Notes under the pieces: generated by a model | The model's input: only the letters and a program-made list of their open reading frames with translations | Databases searched by the model: none | Told to the model about the DNA's origin: nothing | DNA from: GCA-2697345 sp049602715 | GTDB lineage: Bacteria > Pseudomonadota > Alphaproteobacteria > Rhodobacterales > Rhodobacteraceae | DNA length: 41,279 bases | Direction: 5' to 3' | Assembly (NCBI GenBank): GCA_049602715.1 | Contig: JBMYRX010000007.1 | Span: 1-41,279 of the forward strand | Shown: piece by piece, positions 1 through 8,202 of the stretch | How positions within the stretch are numbered: position 1 is the first letter of the stretch | Layout: every line of letters begins with the position of its first letter | Program-made: the position numbers and the translations under genes

Positions 1-4
1 TAAA

Positions 5-628
5 CTATTTCTCGGTTTTTGACTTCAAAACTTTTGAAACAGCATTAATCGCGATATCAACAGACGTGTCTATAGACAATTCTGTTGTATCTAGCAAGAC
101 CGCATCTTCAGCTCTAACTAGAGGTGAGATAGATCTTTCTTTATCAGCTCGGTCTCTTTTCTTTATTTTTCTTAAAAGATCTTCAAATGTTAGTTCTTTA
201 TCAACTAGAGATAGTTCCTTAAATCGCCTCTCAGCTCTTACTTTTTCTGACGCGGTTACAAAAAATTTTATATCCGCATCTGGAGATATTACTGTTCCAA
301 TATCTCTACCATCTAGTACAGCTCCACCCATTTTTTTTGCAAATGACTTTTGATAACAAACCAGGGCCTCCCGAACCTTCGGATCAGCTGCTATTTTTGA
401 TGCAGCTATTGAAACAGCTTCTACTCTTAAAAGCTTACTATTCATCGAATCATAATCCATATCAGACAAAGCTTGAAACGGACTTATACCCCCCAAAACT
501 TTTGATCCAATATATCTATAAATTAACCCTGTATCTAAATATGAAAAGCCAAAGTATTTAGATATTTGCCTCGATATTGTACCTTTGCCTGAGGCTGCGG
601 GTCCATCTACTGCAACGGTAAAAATCAT
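5..628 (-). CDS. cmk: Cytidylate kinase
   Basis: Phosphorylates CMP and dCMP with ATP in the cytoplasm, feeding CTP and dCTP synthesis. The 207-residue protein starts with the P-loop VDGPAASGKGT (about residues 8-18), followed by YLDTGLIYR, which corresponds to the conserved LDTGA.YR segment of the family. LDGRDIGTVISPDADIKFFVTA in the middle is the NMP-binding DGRDIGT motif, and RDRADKERSISPL near residue 160 is the lid/CMP-contact segment. Length and motif order fit bacterial Cmk. It starts with ATG and the whole gene is inside the window. It lies 75 bp downstream of aroA on the same strand, the usual aroA-cmk order, normally followed by rpsA, which would lie outside the window to the left. 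Confidence 0.96.
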   Translation of the reverse strand: MIFTVAVDGPAASGKGTISRQISKYFGFSYLDTGLIYRYIGSKVLGGISPFQALSDMDYDSMNSKLLRVEAVSIAASKIAADPKVREALVCYQKSFAKKMGGAVLDGRDIGTVISPDADIKFFVTASEKVRAERRFKELSLVDKELTFEDLLRKIKKRDRADKERSISPLVRAEDAVLLDTTELSIDTSVDIAINAVSKVLKSKTEK

Positions 629-703
629 TTTCTTATTTTATCCTAATTAGCGGTTCGATATTAACTTAAATACTTTAAACAAAAATTATACTGTTTAAAA
701 AGA

Positions 704-2047
704 CTAGGCTATTTCAAATTTAGCTCCCAAGTTTTCCATTAAGTTTTTAAAATTTGGGAATGACGTAGCAATTGTCGAGTAATCGTCTACGCTAACGGCC
801 TCCTTTGATGCCAGACCAAGACAGAGAAAAGACATAGCTACTCGATGATCTAAAAATGTTGAGCAATCACCACCTCCATTTACGCCGTTATCACCATTTC
901 CATGCACTATGAATGTTTCTTCACTCTGTTCAGTTTTTATACCACAAGCAGACAAACCTTGCGCCATTGCGTGGATTCTATCACTTTCTTTAACCCTAAG
1001 CTCTCCTACTCCTCTCATAACTGTTTTACCCTCTGCAAACGATGCTACTACTGATAATATAGGATATTCGTCTATCATTGAAGCCGCTCTACTTGATGGA
1101 ACATTTACTCCTTTGAGCCTTGAAGACTTAACCCTTAAATCTGCTATTGGTTCACCACTCTGCATTCTTTTATTTAAGTATTCTATATCTGCACCCATTT
1201 CATTTAATGTTTGGAAAAGCCCCGAACGAGTTGGGTTAAGCGTTATATTAGGTACTAAAATATCTGATCCTTCAACTATCAAAGCAGCAGAAATAGGAAA
1301 TGCAGCTGAACTAGGATCTCGCGGTATAGTAACTGATTGGCTTTTCAATTCAGGATACCCTTCCAGTGTTATTACTTTTCCTTTTTTATTATACTCGACA
1401 CCTATATTAGCACCGAAGCTTTCAAGCATTCTTTCAGTATGGTCTCTGGTAAGTTCGCTTTCAAATATAGTTGTTTTACCTGGCGCATTTAGACCAGCTA
1501 ATAGAATTGCGGACTTTACCTGTGCAGATGGTACCGGCATTGTATACTCTACAGATATCGGTTCCTTTGTTCCAACTGCAGTCATTGGAAATCTAGCCCC
1601 ACTTTTACCAAAAAATTGAGTACCAAATAGTCTTAGGGGACTTATAACTCTTTCCATCGGCCTTTTAATCAGTGATTCATCCCCTGAAAAAGTAGCCGTG
1701 ATTGGCGATGTGGCCATAGCTCCTAATAATAACCTCGCAGCAGTGCCAGAATTCCCACAATCGACAACTTTATTAGGTTCAGAAAATCCCCCAACTCCAA
1801 CTCCATCTACGGTCCAATCCCCGCAAGAATGACGTATTACCGTAGAACCGAAATTTTTCATCGCCTCAGCCGTACAGAGCACATCCTCTCCTTCCAAAAG
1901 ACCATGGATCCTCGTCTTGCCGACACATAATGCCCCTAATATTAGTGATCTGTGAGATATCGATTTATCACCTGGTATATCTGCCTCACCAGTTAAAGGC
2001 CCATATTTATAGGATCGAATTCCTCGTTTCTTATTATTTTCACTCAA
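704..2047 (-). CDS. aroA: 3-phosphoshikimate 1-carboxyvinyltransferase (EPSP synthase), class II-like
   Basis: Joins phosphoenolpyruvate to shikimate-3-phosphate, the sixth step of the shikimate pathway to aromatic amino acids. The 447-residue protein has the N-terminal motif IPGDKSISHRS (about 24-34), GNSGTAARLLLG (about 98-109), KRPMERV, SAQVKSA, RDHTERM and NPTRSG. The set GDK, R-D-H-T-E, S-A-Q-V-K and N-P-T-R is the pattern used to define class II enzymes such as CP4. However, the residue matching CP4 Ala100 (E. coli Gly96) is glycine here (N-S-G-T), so glyphosate tolerance cannot be assumed. The start codon is TTG (2047-2045), with AGAGG seven bases upstream; no in-frame ATG lies close to the conserved N-terminus. 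It is followed by cmk, probably in one operon. Confidence 0.95.
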   Translation of the reverse strand: MSENNKKRGIRSYKYGPLTGEADIPGDKSISHRSLILGALCVGKTRIHGLLEGEDVLCTAEAMKNFGSTVIRHSCGDWTVDGVGVGGFSEPNKVVDCGNSGTAARLLLGAMATSPITATFSGDESLIKRPMERVISPLRLFGTQFFGKSGARFPMTAVGTKEPISVEYTMPVPSAQVKSAILLAGLNAPGKTTIFESELTRDHTERMLESFGANIGVEYNKKGKVITLEGYPELKSQSVTIPRDPSSAAFPISAALIVEGSDILVPNITLNPTRSGLFQTLNEMGADIEYLNKRMQSGEPIADLRVKSSRLKGVNVPSSRAASMIDEYPILSVVASFAEGKTVMRGVGELRVKESDRIHAMAQGLSACGIKTEQSEETFIVHGNGDNGVNGGGDCSTFLDHRVAMSFLCLGLASKEAVSVDDYSTIATSFPNFKNLMENLGAKFEIA

Positions 2048-2149
2048 AATGTAACCTCTAAATACTTATTACTACCTAGCAACCAGTAAACTTAAAATAT
2101 TATTTAATGGTAATTTAATTAAATACTAAAAAGCCATAAGTTATAAGAC

Positions 2150-2842
2150 CTACAAACGTGTTTTCTTTTGAAATGTCATATAATATGATGTTTTATTATT
2201 TTTTCGTGCCTTCTTCTCATATCTGGTAGGGAACCAATCTTCCCATGGAGAACTAAAATCATTTTGATTTTGTTCTCTCAAAATAAAGTCTAACTTGAGA
2301 ACCTCTTGAAATGCATGATTACAGTATTCTTTAACATCCGTAGCGATACGGAATTGAGCAGCTACTTTCATTACTCGACATAATGGTATCAGATATTCTG
2401 GGTTGACGAAACGCCTACGGTTATGGCGTTTTTTTGGCCATGGATCAGGATATAATAGAAAAACTCGATCAATGGAATTACTTGGAAGTACATCGAATAA
2501 ATTTCTTACATCTCCTGGATGAATAAAAATATTATTTATTCTTTTTTCCTTTATTTTTGCCAATAATGAGGCCACACCATTGATATAGGGTTCACAACCA
2601 AAAAAAACTATACTTGGATTTAGCTGTGCTTGGTTAATTAAATGTTCTCCAGAGCCAAAACCGATTTCAAGCCATAACGGTTTATTCTTTATATATTTCG
2701 TTAAATTTAAAACTTGTCTTTCTGAATTATCCGTCACGGTCACAGAGTTGATAATAAACTTTGGTAACTCTACTTTTAACAGAAACTCTTGTTTCTTAGT
2801 AAGGGATGGGCCCCTAAATCTACCGTAGAAATTTCTTTGCAA
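2150..2842 (-). CDS. trmB: tRNA (guanine-N7-)-methyltransferase
   Basis: Methylates N7 of G46 in the tRNA variable loop with SAM. The 230-residue protein begins with the family's FYGRFRG..LTKKQ segment, then shows the SAM-binding motif I LEIGFGSGEHL (about 57-67), IFIHPGDVRNL, and the signature LLYPDPWPKKRHNRRRF (about 129-145), followed by WFPTRYEKKA near the C-terminus. The reading frame opens with TTG at 2842. An in-frame stop lies shortly upstream and the conserved N-terminus follows at once, so TTG (or less likely an upstream ATT) must be the start, although no good Shine-Dalgarno sequence is visible. It lies 59 bp downstream of metK on the same strand, which makes SAM, the methyl donor used here. 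Confidence 0.93.
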   Translation of the reverse strand: MQRNFYGRFRGPSLTKKQEFLLKVELPKFIINSVTVTDNSERQVLNLTKYIKNKPLWLEIGFGSGEHLINQAQLNPSIVFFGCEPYINGVASLLAKIKEKRINNIFIHPGDVRNLFDVLPSNSIDRVFLLYPDPWPKKRHNRRRFVNPEYLIPLCRVMKVAAQFRIATDVKEYCNHAFQEVLKLDFILREQNQNDFSSPWEDWFPTRYEKKARKNNKTSYYMTFQKKTRL

Positions 2843-2901
2843 CTTTTTAATTATACTTTACTATCTTAAAAATATTATAGGATGTTAATTAAAGAAAAAA
2901 C

Positions 2902-4089
2902 CTAAACCTCTTTCCTTAAATCTGAAATCAAATCAGTTCGTTCCCAACTAAAGCCTCCCTCGCTATCAGGCTCGCGGCCAAAATGGCCATAAGCTGCTGT
3001 TCTTTGATAGATTGGTCTATTTAAGCTCAAATGGTTCCTGATGCCACCAGGAGTTAAATCCATCACTTTTGTGACAGCTTTAGCAATTTTTGAGTCTTCG
3101 ATAACCCCAGTACCATAGCTATCACAATGAATAGATAACGGCTCTGCAACACCAATCGCATAACTTAATTGCAGGGAGCATCTACTTGCTATACCTGAAG
3201 CTACAATATTTTTTGCCAAATATCTCGCAGCATATGCTGCCGATCTATCAACCTTTGTGGGATCCTTACCCGAAAATGCCCCACCTCCATGAGGAGCCGC
3301 ACCACCATAAGTATCAACTACTATTTTCCTCCCAGTCAAACCAGCGTCACCATCTGGTCCTCCGATAACGAACTTTCCTGTTGGGTTGACCCACCATTTG
3401 GTTGAATCAGTTATCCAGTGAGAAGGTAGAACCTCTCGAATGTAAGGCTCAACAACATCTCTAACATCTTGCGATGTCATATTAGGATCTAAATGCTGAC
3501 TCGATAAAACAATTGATGTTATATTTTGGGGCTTCCCCTCCCTATATCTTATTGTTAGCTGAGATTTGGCATCAGGACCAAGAGTAGGTTCTAGCCCATT
3601 TTTCCTAACTTCAGCTAAACGACGTAAAATTGCATGAGAATAATGGATAGGAGCCGGCATCAATTCAGGAGTTTCATTTATAGCATACCCAAACATTAAT
3701 CCCTGATCACCAGCTCCTTGATCTTTTCCGTCCTTTTTTGATGCATTTACTCCCTGAGCAATATGCGCCGATTGCTCATGCAACAGATTAGTAATATTTA
3801 TTTTATCCCAATGAAACTTCTCTTGCTCATACCCTATGTCTTTTACGCAATTTCTAACTATAGTATCTATCTTTTGCATATAATCCGAAAGTTTTTCTTG
3901 ATCACTAAGCCCAACTTCTCCACCCACAATTACTCTATTGGTAGTAGCAAATGTTTCAGCCGCAACACGGGCATTCGGATCTTCCTTTATGAATGTATCT
4001 AATATAGCATCAGAGATCTGATCGCATAGTTTATCGGGATGCCCTTCCGAAACCGACTCCGAAGTAAAAAGGTATTCACTGTTTGCCAT
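2902..4089 (-). CDS. metK: S-adenosylmethionine synthase
   Basis: Makes SAM from methionine and ATP. The 395-residue protein has the N-terminal FTSESVSEGHPDKLCDQISD (His17 and Asp19 match the catalytic H14 and D16 of E. coli), the GAGDQG adenine loop (KDQGAGDQGLMFGYA), FVIGGPDGDAGLTGRKI, and the P-loop-like GGGAFSGKDPTKVDRS. The frame can be extended four codons to a TTG at 4101, but the ATG at 4089 has GGAG six bases upstream, and that GGAG is part of the SAM/SAH riboswitch at 4094-4140; the shorter form is therefore preferred. Expression is probably shut off at translation when SAM or SAH binds. It sits between lnt (86 bp upstream) and trmB. Confidence 0.97.
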   Translation of the reverse strand: MANSEYLFTSESVSEGHPDKLCDQISDAILDTFIKEDPNARVAAETFATTNRVIVGGEVGLSDQEKLSDYMQKIDTIVRNCVKDIGYEQEKFHWDKINITNLLHEQSAHIAQGVNASKKDGKDQGAGDQGLMFGYAINETPELMPAPIHYSHAILRRLAEVRKNGLEPTLGPDAKSQLTIRYREGKPQNITSIVLSSQHLDPNMTSQDVRDVVEPYIREVLPSHWITDSTKWWVNPTGKFVIGGPDGDAGLTGRKIVVDTYGGAAPHGGGAFSGKDPTKVDRSAAYAARYLAKNIVASGIASRCSLQLSYAIGVAEPLSIHCDSYGTGVIEDSKIAKAVTKVMDLTPGGIRNHLSLNRPIYQRTAAYGHFGREPDSEGGFSWERTDLISDLRKEV

Positions 4090-4093
4090 AGGG

Positions 4094-4140
4094 TGCTCCA
4101 ATTAAAAGAAAAGATGACGTCAGGTAGCCGTTGTAATCTT
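4094..4140 (-). promoter_or_regulatory. SAM/SAH riboswitch controlling metK translation
   Basis: On the minus strand an eight-position stem (AAGATTAC at 4140-4133 with GTCATCTT at 4118-4111, one T/C mismatch) encloses the 14-base loop AACGGCTACCTGAC. Ten bases further comes TGGAGCA (4100-4094), which contains the metK Shine-Dalgarno. The loop can form a pseudoknot with it: GCT (4128-4126) with AGC (4097-4095), A4125 bulged, CC (4124-4123) with GG (4099-4098). Stem, 14-base loop and TTGGAGCA match the published SAM/SAH riboswitch class as I remember it (loop AACGGCUUCCUGGC, 12 of 14 identical), which is found upstream of metK in Rhodobacterales. Ligand binding should hide the ribosome binding site. 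Confidence 0.9.
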
Positions 4141-4174
4141 ACCGTTGAATCACTAATTAGATCTAACTATTAGG

Positions 4175-5656
4175 TCAATCTTTAATCATGAATTTTCGAA
4201 ATAAAATTAATTTACTTAGAGCAAGAGTAAGAAAAATAATGATAGGCCAGTCTGCTAGTTTCGCATATAGAGTCTTAGATCCAACCGGTGGAATATAAGC
4301 ATCTAGAAATGTCGTCTCATTTAATCTTGTTTGAGCAACTATTTTTCCTTTCGCATCAATTATTGCTGAAATCCCTGTATTCGCGGCTCTGATTACTGGC
4401 AAAGCCTGTTCAACTGCTCTAAATTTTGCTTGAGCTAAATGTTGGTATGGGCCTAAAAAACGACCGAACCAAGCATCATTAGTGACTTGGATTATCATAC
4501 TAGGCCTTACTTCAGTTCTAACATTAGAGGGAAAAATTAATTCATAACAAATCAATGGTATTGCGTACCCTACATCCGGAATTCTTAATATTCGTTCGCC
4601 GGTTCCAGCCTGATATCCAGCTCCATCTCGAGCTGCAAGACCGCTTATACCTTTATCGTTTAACCATTCCCCGAATGGTATATACTCTCCAAATGGTACA
4701 AGCTTTTTCTTATGAAACTTTTCTAATACAACTCCGTCTGCACCTATCAGAGCCATAGTATTCCTAATACCGTCATTAACAAAATCATTAATACCAATTA
4801 TTGTTGGTACATTAGATGCAGCCTCTGATATCGCCAATAGTAAGCCCGTTGCGTCGTTCAACGGTACAGAAACAGAAGTTTCCGGCCATACAATTAAATC
4901 AAGAGGTTCTGAGGACGGCATCCTAGTAAATTGCAATTGCCTTTCCCAAAATACTGGTATTTGAGCTGGATTCCATTTTTCATGCTGCGGTGCGTTAGGT
5001 TGAACCAGGCGAACCAACTTCGCGGACTCATTATTATAAGTTTGACTGGAAGTTATATATCCATAAGACCAAGCACTCATCAATAAAAAAAACGGTAGAA
5101 AAAGTCTTACTAACACTGGTTTTAATTTAAAAAAGGGTAAACCAGCTAGTAGGAGTGTAAATAAAGTTAACCCATGAGGCCCAATTATTGAGCTGAGTTG
5201 TATTATAGGATGATCACTCCAAATATAGCCTATCAGTGACCAAGGAAAGCCGGAAAAAGCTAGACTTCTGATATATTCCATAGCTGATAAAGAGACTATA
5301 ACCGAAAAAACTACGTTATATTTATTGGAAATCAATATAGAAACCCCATAAGCGATAAGCCAAAATAATGATAATCCCGCAGATAAAGCGATTAGAGCAA
5401 ACGGAGCTAGCCACTTGTGACTAGACCCGGGTATCAAAAAAGGCTCCATAATCCAAAATAATGACACTAAAAAATAACCAAAACCCGTGAAAAAACCAGT
5501 TAACGAAGCTTCTTTATAATTTTCACAAATTTTCAAAATATAAAAAGAAAAAAAGAAACCTGTTAAGGTTAAAAACCAAAGAGACCACGGAGCTTGCCCT
5601 AAAGCCGCGATACAACCCGCGAAAAATGCAAAGCTCAAGTATAATTTCTGTTTCAA
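4175..5656 (-). CDS. lnt: Apolipoprotein N-acyltransferase
   Basis: Adds the third acyl chain to the N-terminal cysteine of lipoproteins at the periplasmic face of the inner membrane. The 493-residue protein has several hydrophobic segments in the first ~200 residues, a nitrilase-fold domain from about 210 to 460, and a last membrane helix near the C-terminus (IIIFLTLALSKLILF). The catalytic triad is visible: Glu in VWPETSV (about 257), Lys in KKKLVPFGEY (about 317) and Cys in LICYELIFPS (about 369). The start is TTG at 5656, because an in-frame stop lies three codons upstream; there is no clear Shine-Dalgarno, so coupling to corC, which ends 12 bp upstream, is plausible. The corC-lnt order is common in proteobacteria. 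Confidence 0.95.
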   Translation of the reverse strand: MKQKLYLSFAFFAGCIAALGQAPWSLWFLTLTGFFFSFYILKICENYKEASLTGFFTGFGYFLVSLFWIMEPFLIPGSSHKWLAPFALIALSAGLSLFWLIAYGVSILISNKYNVVFSVIVSLSAMEYIRSLAFSGFPWSLIGYIWSDHPIIQLSSIIGPHGLTLFTLLLAGLPFFKLKPVLVRLFLPFFLLMSAWSYGYITSSQTYNNESAKLVRLVQPNAPQHEKWNPAQIPVFWERQLQFTRMPSSEPLDLIVWPETSVSVPLNDATGLLLAISEAASNVPTIIGINDFVNDGIRNTMALIGADGVVLEKFHKKKLVPFGEYIPFGEWLNDKGISGLAARDGAGYQAGTGERILRIPDVGYAIPLICYELIFPSNVRTEVRPSMIIQVTNDAWFGRFLGPYQHLAQAKFRAVEQALPVIRAANTGISAIIDAKGKIVAQTRLNETTFLDAYIPPVGSKTLYAKLADWPIIIFLTLALSKLILFRKFMIKD

Positions 5657-5668
5657 TTTAATTCAGAT

Positions 5669-6565
5669 TTATTCACTTATTCTCTCCTTATTTGAAAGAA
5701 TAACCCGTATTCGCTTTATCCGCCGAGGATCTGCATCCATTATAACAAACTCAGTACCGGATGAATGCTCTACAATTTCGTTCCTGGTTGGTACCCTGCC
5801 TAATAACATAACGATTAACCCACCTAACGTATCAATTTCTTCGTCCATTTCATCGTCTGATAATCTTCTACCGATCTCTGCTTCAAATTCTTCCAAAGGA
5901 GCCTTAGCCTGGACAATATACGTTCCAGGTTTTTCTAACGTCCAGAGATCTACCTCATCGATATCATGTTCATCCTCTATTTCACCTAGTACTTGCTCGA
6001 TAAGATCTTCGATTGTCACCAGGCCGTCTACTCCCCCATACTCATCTATAACTAACGCCATGTGTTTGCGTTCCGCTTGCATTTTAGATAGTAAAACTCC
6101 GATAGCCATTGAGGGCGGAACAAATAGTACAGGTCGTACCATATTTTCAGCTTTGAAATTCTGAGTGTGTCCATTGAACCCGTATTTTAACGATAAGTCT
6201 TTTAAATGAAGAAGGCCTATGGGACTATCTAAAGTATCCTTAAAAACGGGTAATCTAGTCAAACCACTATCCCTAAAAACTTTAACTACCTCATCTAATG
6301 CTATATCTATTGGTATGGAAACAATCTCTGCTCGAGGAATTGACACATCCCCTACATGTTTCAAATTTAAATTTCTAACTCCTAAACTTGAAGATGACAG
6401 CCTTTCCCCACTAGGAACTTCTTCAGCGTTTAGCAGTTTTTTATTACTTTTAAACATACGTATAAACGACTTAATCAAGTGGTTCAGTCGTTTATCCTTA
6501 TTACTTGTCAGCTTATCGCGCGCGCCTTGCGCTGCAATAGACGAGTCCTCTAAATTATCGCCCAT
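5669..6565 (-). CDS. corC: CBS-domain protein of the CorC/HlyC (TlyC) family
   Basis: A cytoplasmic protein with two CBS domains and a C-terminal CorC_HlyC domain, lacking the membrane DUF21 domain of longer relatives. Such proteins are linked to magnesium/cobalt efflux, but the molecular role is uncertain. Visible pieces are VSIPRAEIVSIPIDIALDEV with SGLTRLPVFKD (first CBS), LFVPPSMAIGVLLSKMQ with HMALVIDEYGGVDGLVTIEDLIEQVLGEI (second CBS), and from about residue 210 the WTLEKPGTYIVQAKAPLEEFE domain with a TLGGLIVMLLGRVP motif. The frame extends to 6622 inside ybeY, but the ATG at 6565 has AAAGGA five bases upstream and gives 298 residues, so it is chosen. It lies 13 bp downstream of ybeY and 12 bp upstream of lnt. 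Confidence 0.9.
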   Translation of the reverse strand: MGDNLEDSSIAAQGARDKLTSNKDKRLNHLIKSFIRMFKSNKKLLNAEEVPSGERLSSSSLGVRNLNLKHVGDVSIPRAEIVSIPIDIALDEVVKVFRDSGLTRLPVFKDTLDSPIGLLHLKDLSLKYGFNGHTQNFKAENMVRPVLFVPPSMAIGVLLSKMQAERKHMALVIDEYGGVDGLVTIEDLIEQVLGEIEDEHDIDEVDLWTLEKPGTYIVQAKAPLEEFEAEIGRRLSDDEMDEEIDTLGGLIVMLLGRVPTRNEIVEHSSGTEFVIMDADPRRIKRIRVILSNKERISE

Positions 6566-6578
6566 TTTTCCTTTTCCA

Positions 6579-7100
6579 TTAATGTTGAACTTTATAATAT
6601 TCCCATTTGTAGGGGTCTTCAAGGCCTAGCACGTTTAATATGCGAATCTCGACTTTTTCCATTAATTCCATATCCCCAGGTGAAACGTGATCAAATCCAA
6701 GTAAGTGCAATGTCCCATGAACAGTTAGATGAGTAATGTGATCAGAAAGTGGACAACCAATAGCCTTCGCTTCCCTAGCACAATATGGGTAGGCAAATGC
6801 CAAATCACCCAACTCACTGTCAAAATTTTTCTTGAAGATAGGCACCTCTGGTATTGTTCCAGAATTCTTTGCCGATCTATCTTTGTTTGGCCAACTCAAA
6901 ACATTAGTTGGTTCTTTTAGTTTTCGAAACACTAAATTTAATTCTGAAATCCTTTTGTTATTGCACGCTAAAACACTAATATTAAAGCGATCATCTATCC
7001 CTAAATATTTTAACGTCGTAGCACACGATAATGTAACCAAGTTGATAAAGTCGATGGCGTGCCATTGCCGGTCTTCGATAGAAAATTCAACTTTTGCCAT
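6579..7100 (-). CDS. ybeY: Endoribonuclease YbeY (rRNA maturation factor)
   Basis: Zinc-dependent endoribonuclease involved in 16S rRNA 3'-end maturation and ribosome quality control. The 173-residue protein carries the family metal motif HLTVHGTLHLLGFDH (H-x3-H-x5-H, near residues 124-138), and the preceding TNVLSWP segment and LGDLAFAYP.CAREA match the family. The ATG at 7100 overlaps the 3' end of phoH by 14 bp, which suggests translational coupling; phoH-ybeY-corC-lnt is a widely conserved order. Nothing unusual was seen in the sequence. Confidence 0.95.
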   Translation of the reverse strand: MAKVEFSIEDRQWHAIDFINLVTLSCATTLKYLGIDDRFNISVLACNNKRISELNLVFRKLKEPTNVLSWPNKDRSAKNSGTIPEVPIFKKNFDSELGDLAFAYPYCAREAKAIGCPLSDHITHLTVHGTLHLLGFDHVSPGDMELMEKVEIRILNVLGLEDPYKWEYYKVQH

Positions 7101-8097
7101 TTATTTTTTCATAAGCCTCAATAATTTTGGCAACTAGTGGATGTCTGACCACATCTTTGGAAGTAAAATAACTGAAATCTACTCCAATTACTTTTGATAA
7201 AAGTTCTTCAGCCTCCCATAAGCCTGACTTCACGCCCCTTGGAAGATCTATTTGGGATCTATCACCAGTTATCGCCATTCTTGATCCTTGACCAAGTCTA
7301 GTCAAAAACATCTTCATCTGCATTGTTGTTGCATTTTGAGCCTCGTCCAGTACCACAAAGGCATTATTTAAAGTTCGGCCTCGCATAAAAGCCAAGGGCG
7401 CAATCTCTATTTTTTTTTCTTCTAGTAATCTTAACATTTGCTTAGAAGGTATAAAATCATTTAACGCATCGTAAAGTGGTTGCATATATGGATCTACTTT
7501 ATCCTTCATATCCCCCGGCAAAAAACCGAGCCGTTCACCAGCTTCAACAGCTGGCCGGCTTAGAATTATTTTATCAACTTCTCCGTTCATAAACATATTA
7601 ACACCCACGGCAACTGCCAAATAGGTTTTGCCAGTACCAGCTGGACCAATACCAAAAACTAGATCGTTTTTAAACAACGCTCCTACATATTTCTTTTGGG
7701 CTTGAGTACGTGGCTCAACCAACTTTTTCCTAGTTTTAATCTCGTGTGAAATGCCACTCACTAACTTTTCTTCATATTTTTTTGAAGAGTTTTTCAACTC
7801 TACATTGTCAATCATTCTCAATTCTCTATCTATATCGGAGTATGTCAGCTCTTTTTTTTCTTCAAGTCTTGTATATAAATTTTTAAGAATTTTTGAGGCA
7901 ACCTGCCCAGCCTCTCCCACTATAACTAACTGGTTACCTTTTCTTATTATTGTAACATAAAGAAAAGATTCAATATGAGAAATGTTTCTGTCAAATTCTC
8001 CACATAAATCTATTAATAACTTATTGTTTGGAAACTCTATAAATAGCTGATTATCGGAATTACTTTCTATACGTCCTTTCAAAGCATTAATTTTCAA
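7087..8097 (-). CDS. phoH: PhoH-family ATPase
   Basis: Cytoplasmic P-loop ATPase of the PhoH/YbeZ type, functionally linked to YbeY in RNA and ribosome metabolism. The 336-residue protein has an N-terminal region of about 120 residues, then Walker A GPAGTGKT (151-158), the helicase-like SRPAVEAGERLGFLPGD segment, Walker B VVLDEAQNAT (about 246) and ITGDRSQIDLP. The start is TTG at 8097 with a strong AAGGAG six bases upstream, and the N-terminal residues fit the family. It is the first gene of the compact phoH-ybeY-corC-lnt run and overlaps ybeY by 14 bp. It is separated from miaB by 105 bp. Confidence 0.94.
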   Translation of the reverse strand: MKINALKGRIESNSDNQLFIEFPNNKLLIDLCGEFDRNISHIESFLYVTIIRKGNQLVIVGEAGQVASKILKNLYTRLEEKKELTYSDIDRELRMIDNVELKNSSKKYEEKLVSGISHEIKTRKKLVEPRTQAQKKYVGALFKNDLVFGIGPAGTGKTYLAVAVGVNMFMNGEVDKIILSRPAVEAGERLGFLPGDMKDKVDPYMQPLYDALNDFIPSKQMLRLLEEKKIEIAPLAFMRGRTLNNAFVVLDEAQNATTMQMKMFLTRLGQGSRMAITGDRSQIDLPRGVKSGLWEAEELLSKVIGVDFSYFTSKDVVRHPLVAKIIEAYEKINGKS

Positions 8098-8172
8098 CCA
8101 CTACTCCTTTTTGGATATCTTCAACCAATAATCATAATCCCTGAGATATTAAAAACCAACAAAATTTTCAAT

Positions 8173-8196
8173 AAAAACTATAATTAAAAATAGTTT
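8173..8196 (-). terminator. Weak AU-rich hairpin downstream of miaB
   Basis: On the minus strand, a few bases after the miaB stop, AAACTAT (8196-8190) and ATAGTTT (8181-8175) can form a seven-pair stem with an eight-base loop, followed by T-rich sequence. The stem has a single G-C pair, so termination would be weak; this is a candidate only. Confidence 0.25.
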
Positions 8197-8202
8197 CTAG
8201 GA

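Noticed and set aside
909..1619. 236-codon open frame on the plus strand opposite aroA
   Set aside because: It lies wholly inside the unmistakable EPSP synthase gene, has no recognisable motif, and arises from the codon pattern of aroA.
4090..4101. Four-codon N-terminal extension of metK to a TTG
   Set aside because: The extension would consume the GGAG ribosome site and part of the riboswitch; the ATG at 4089 is well placed.
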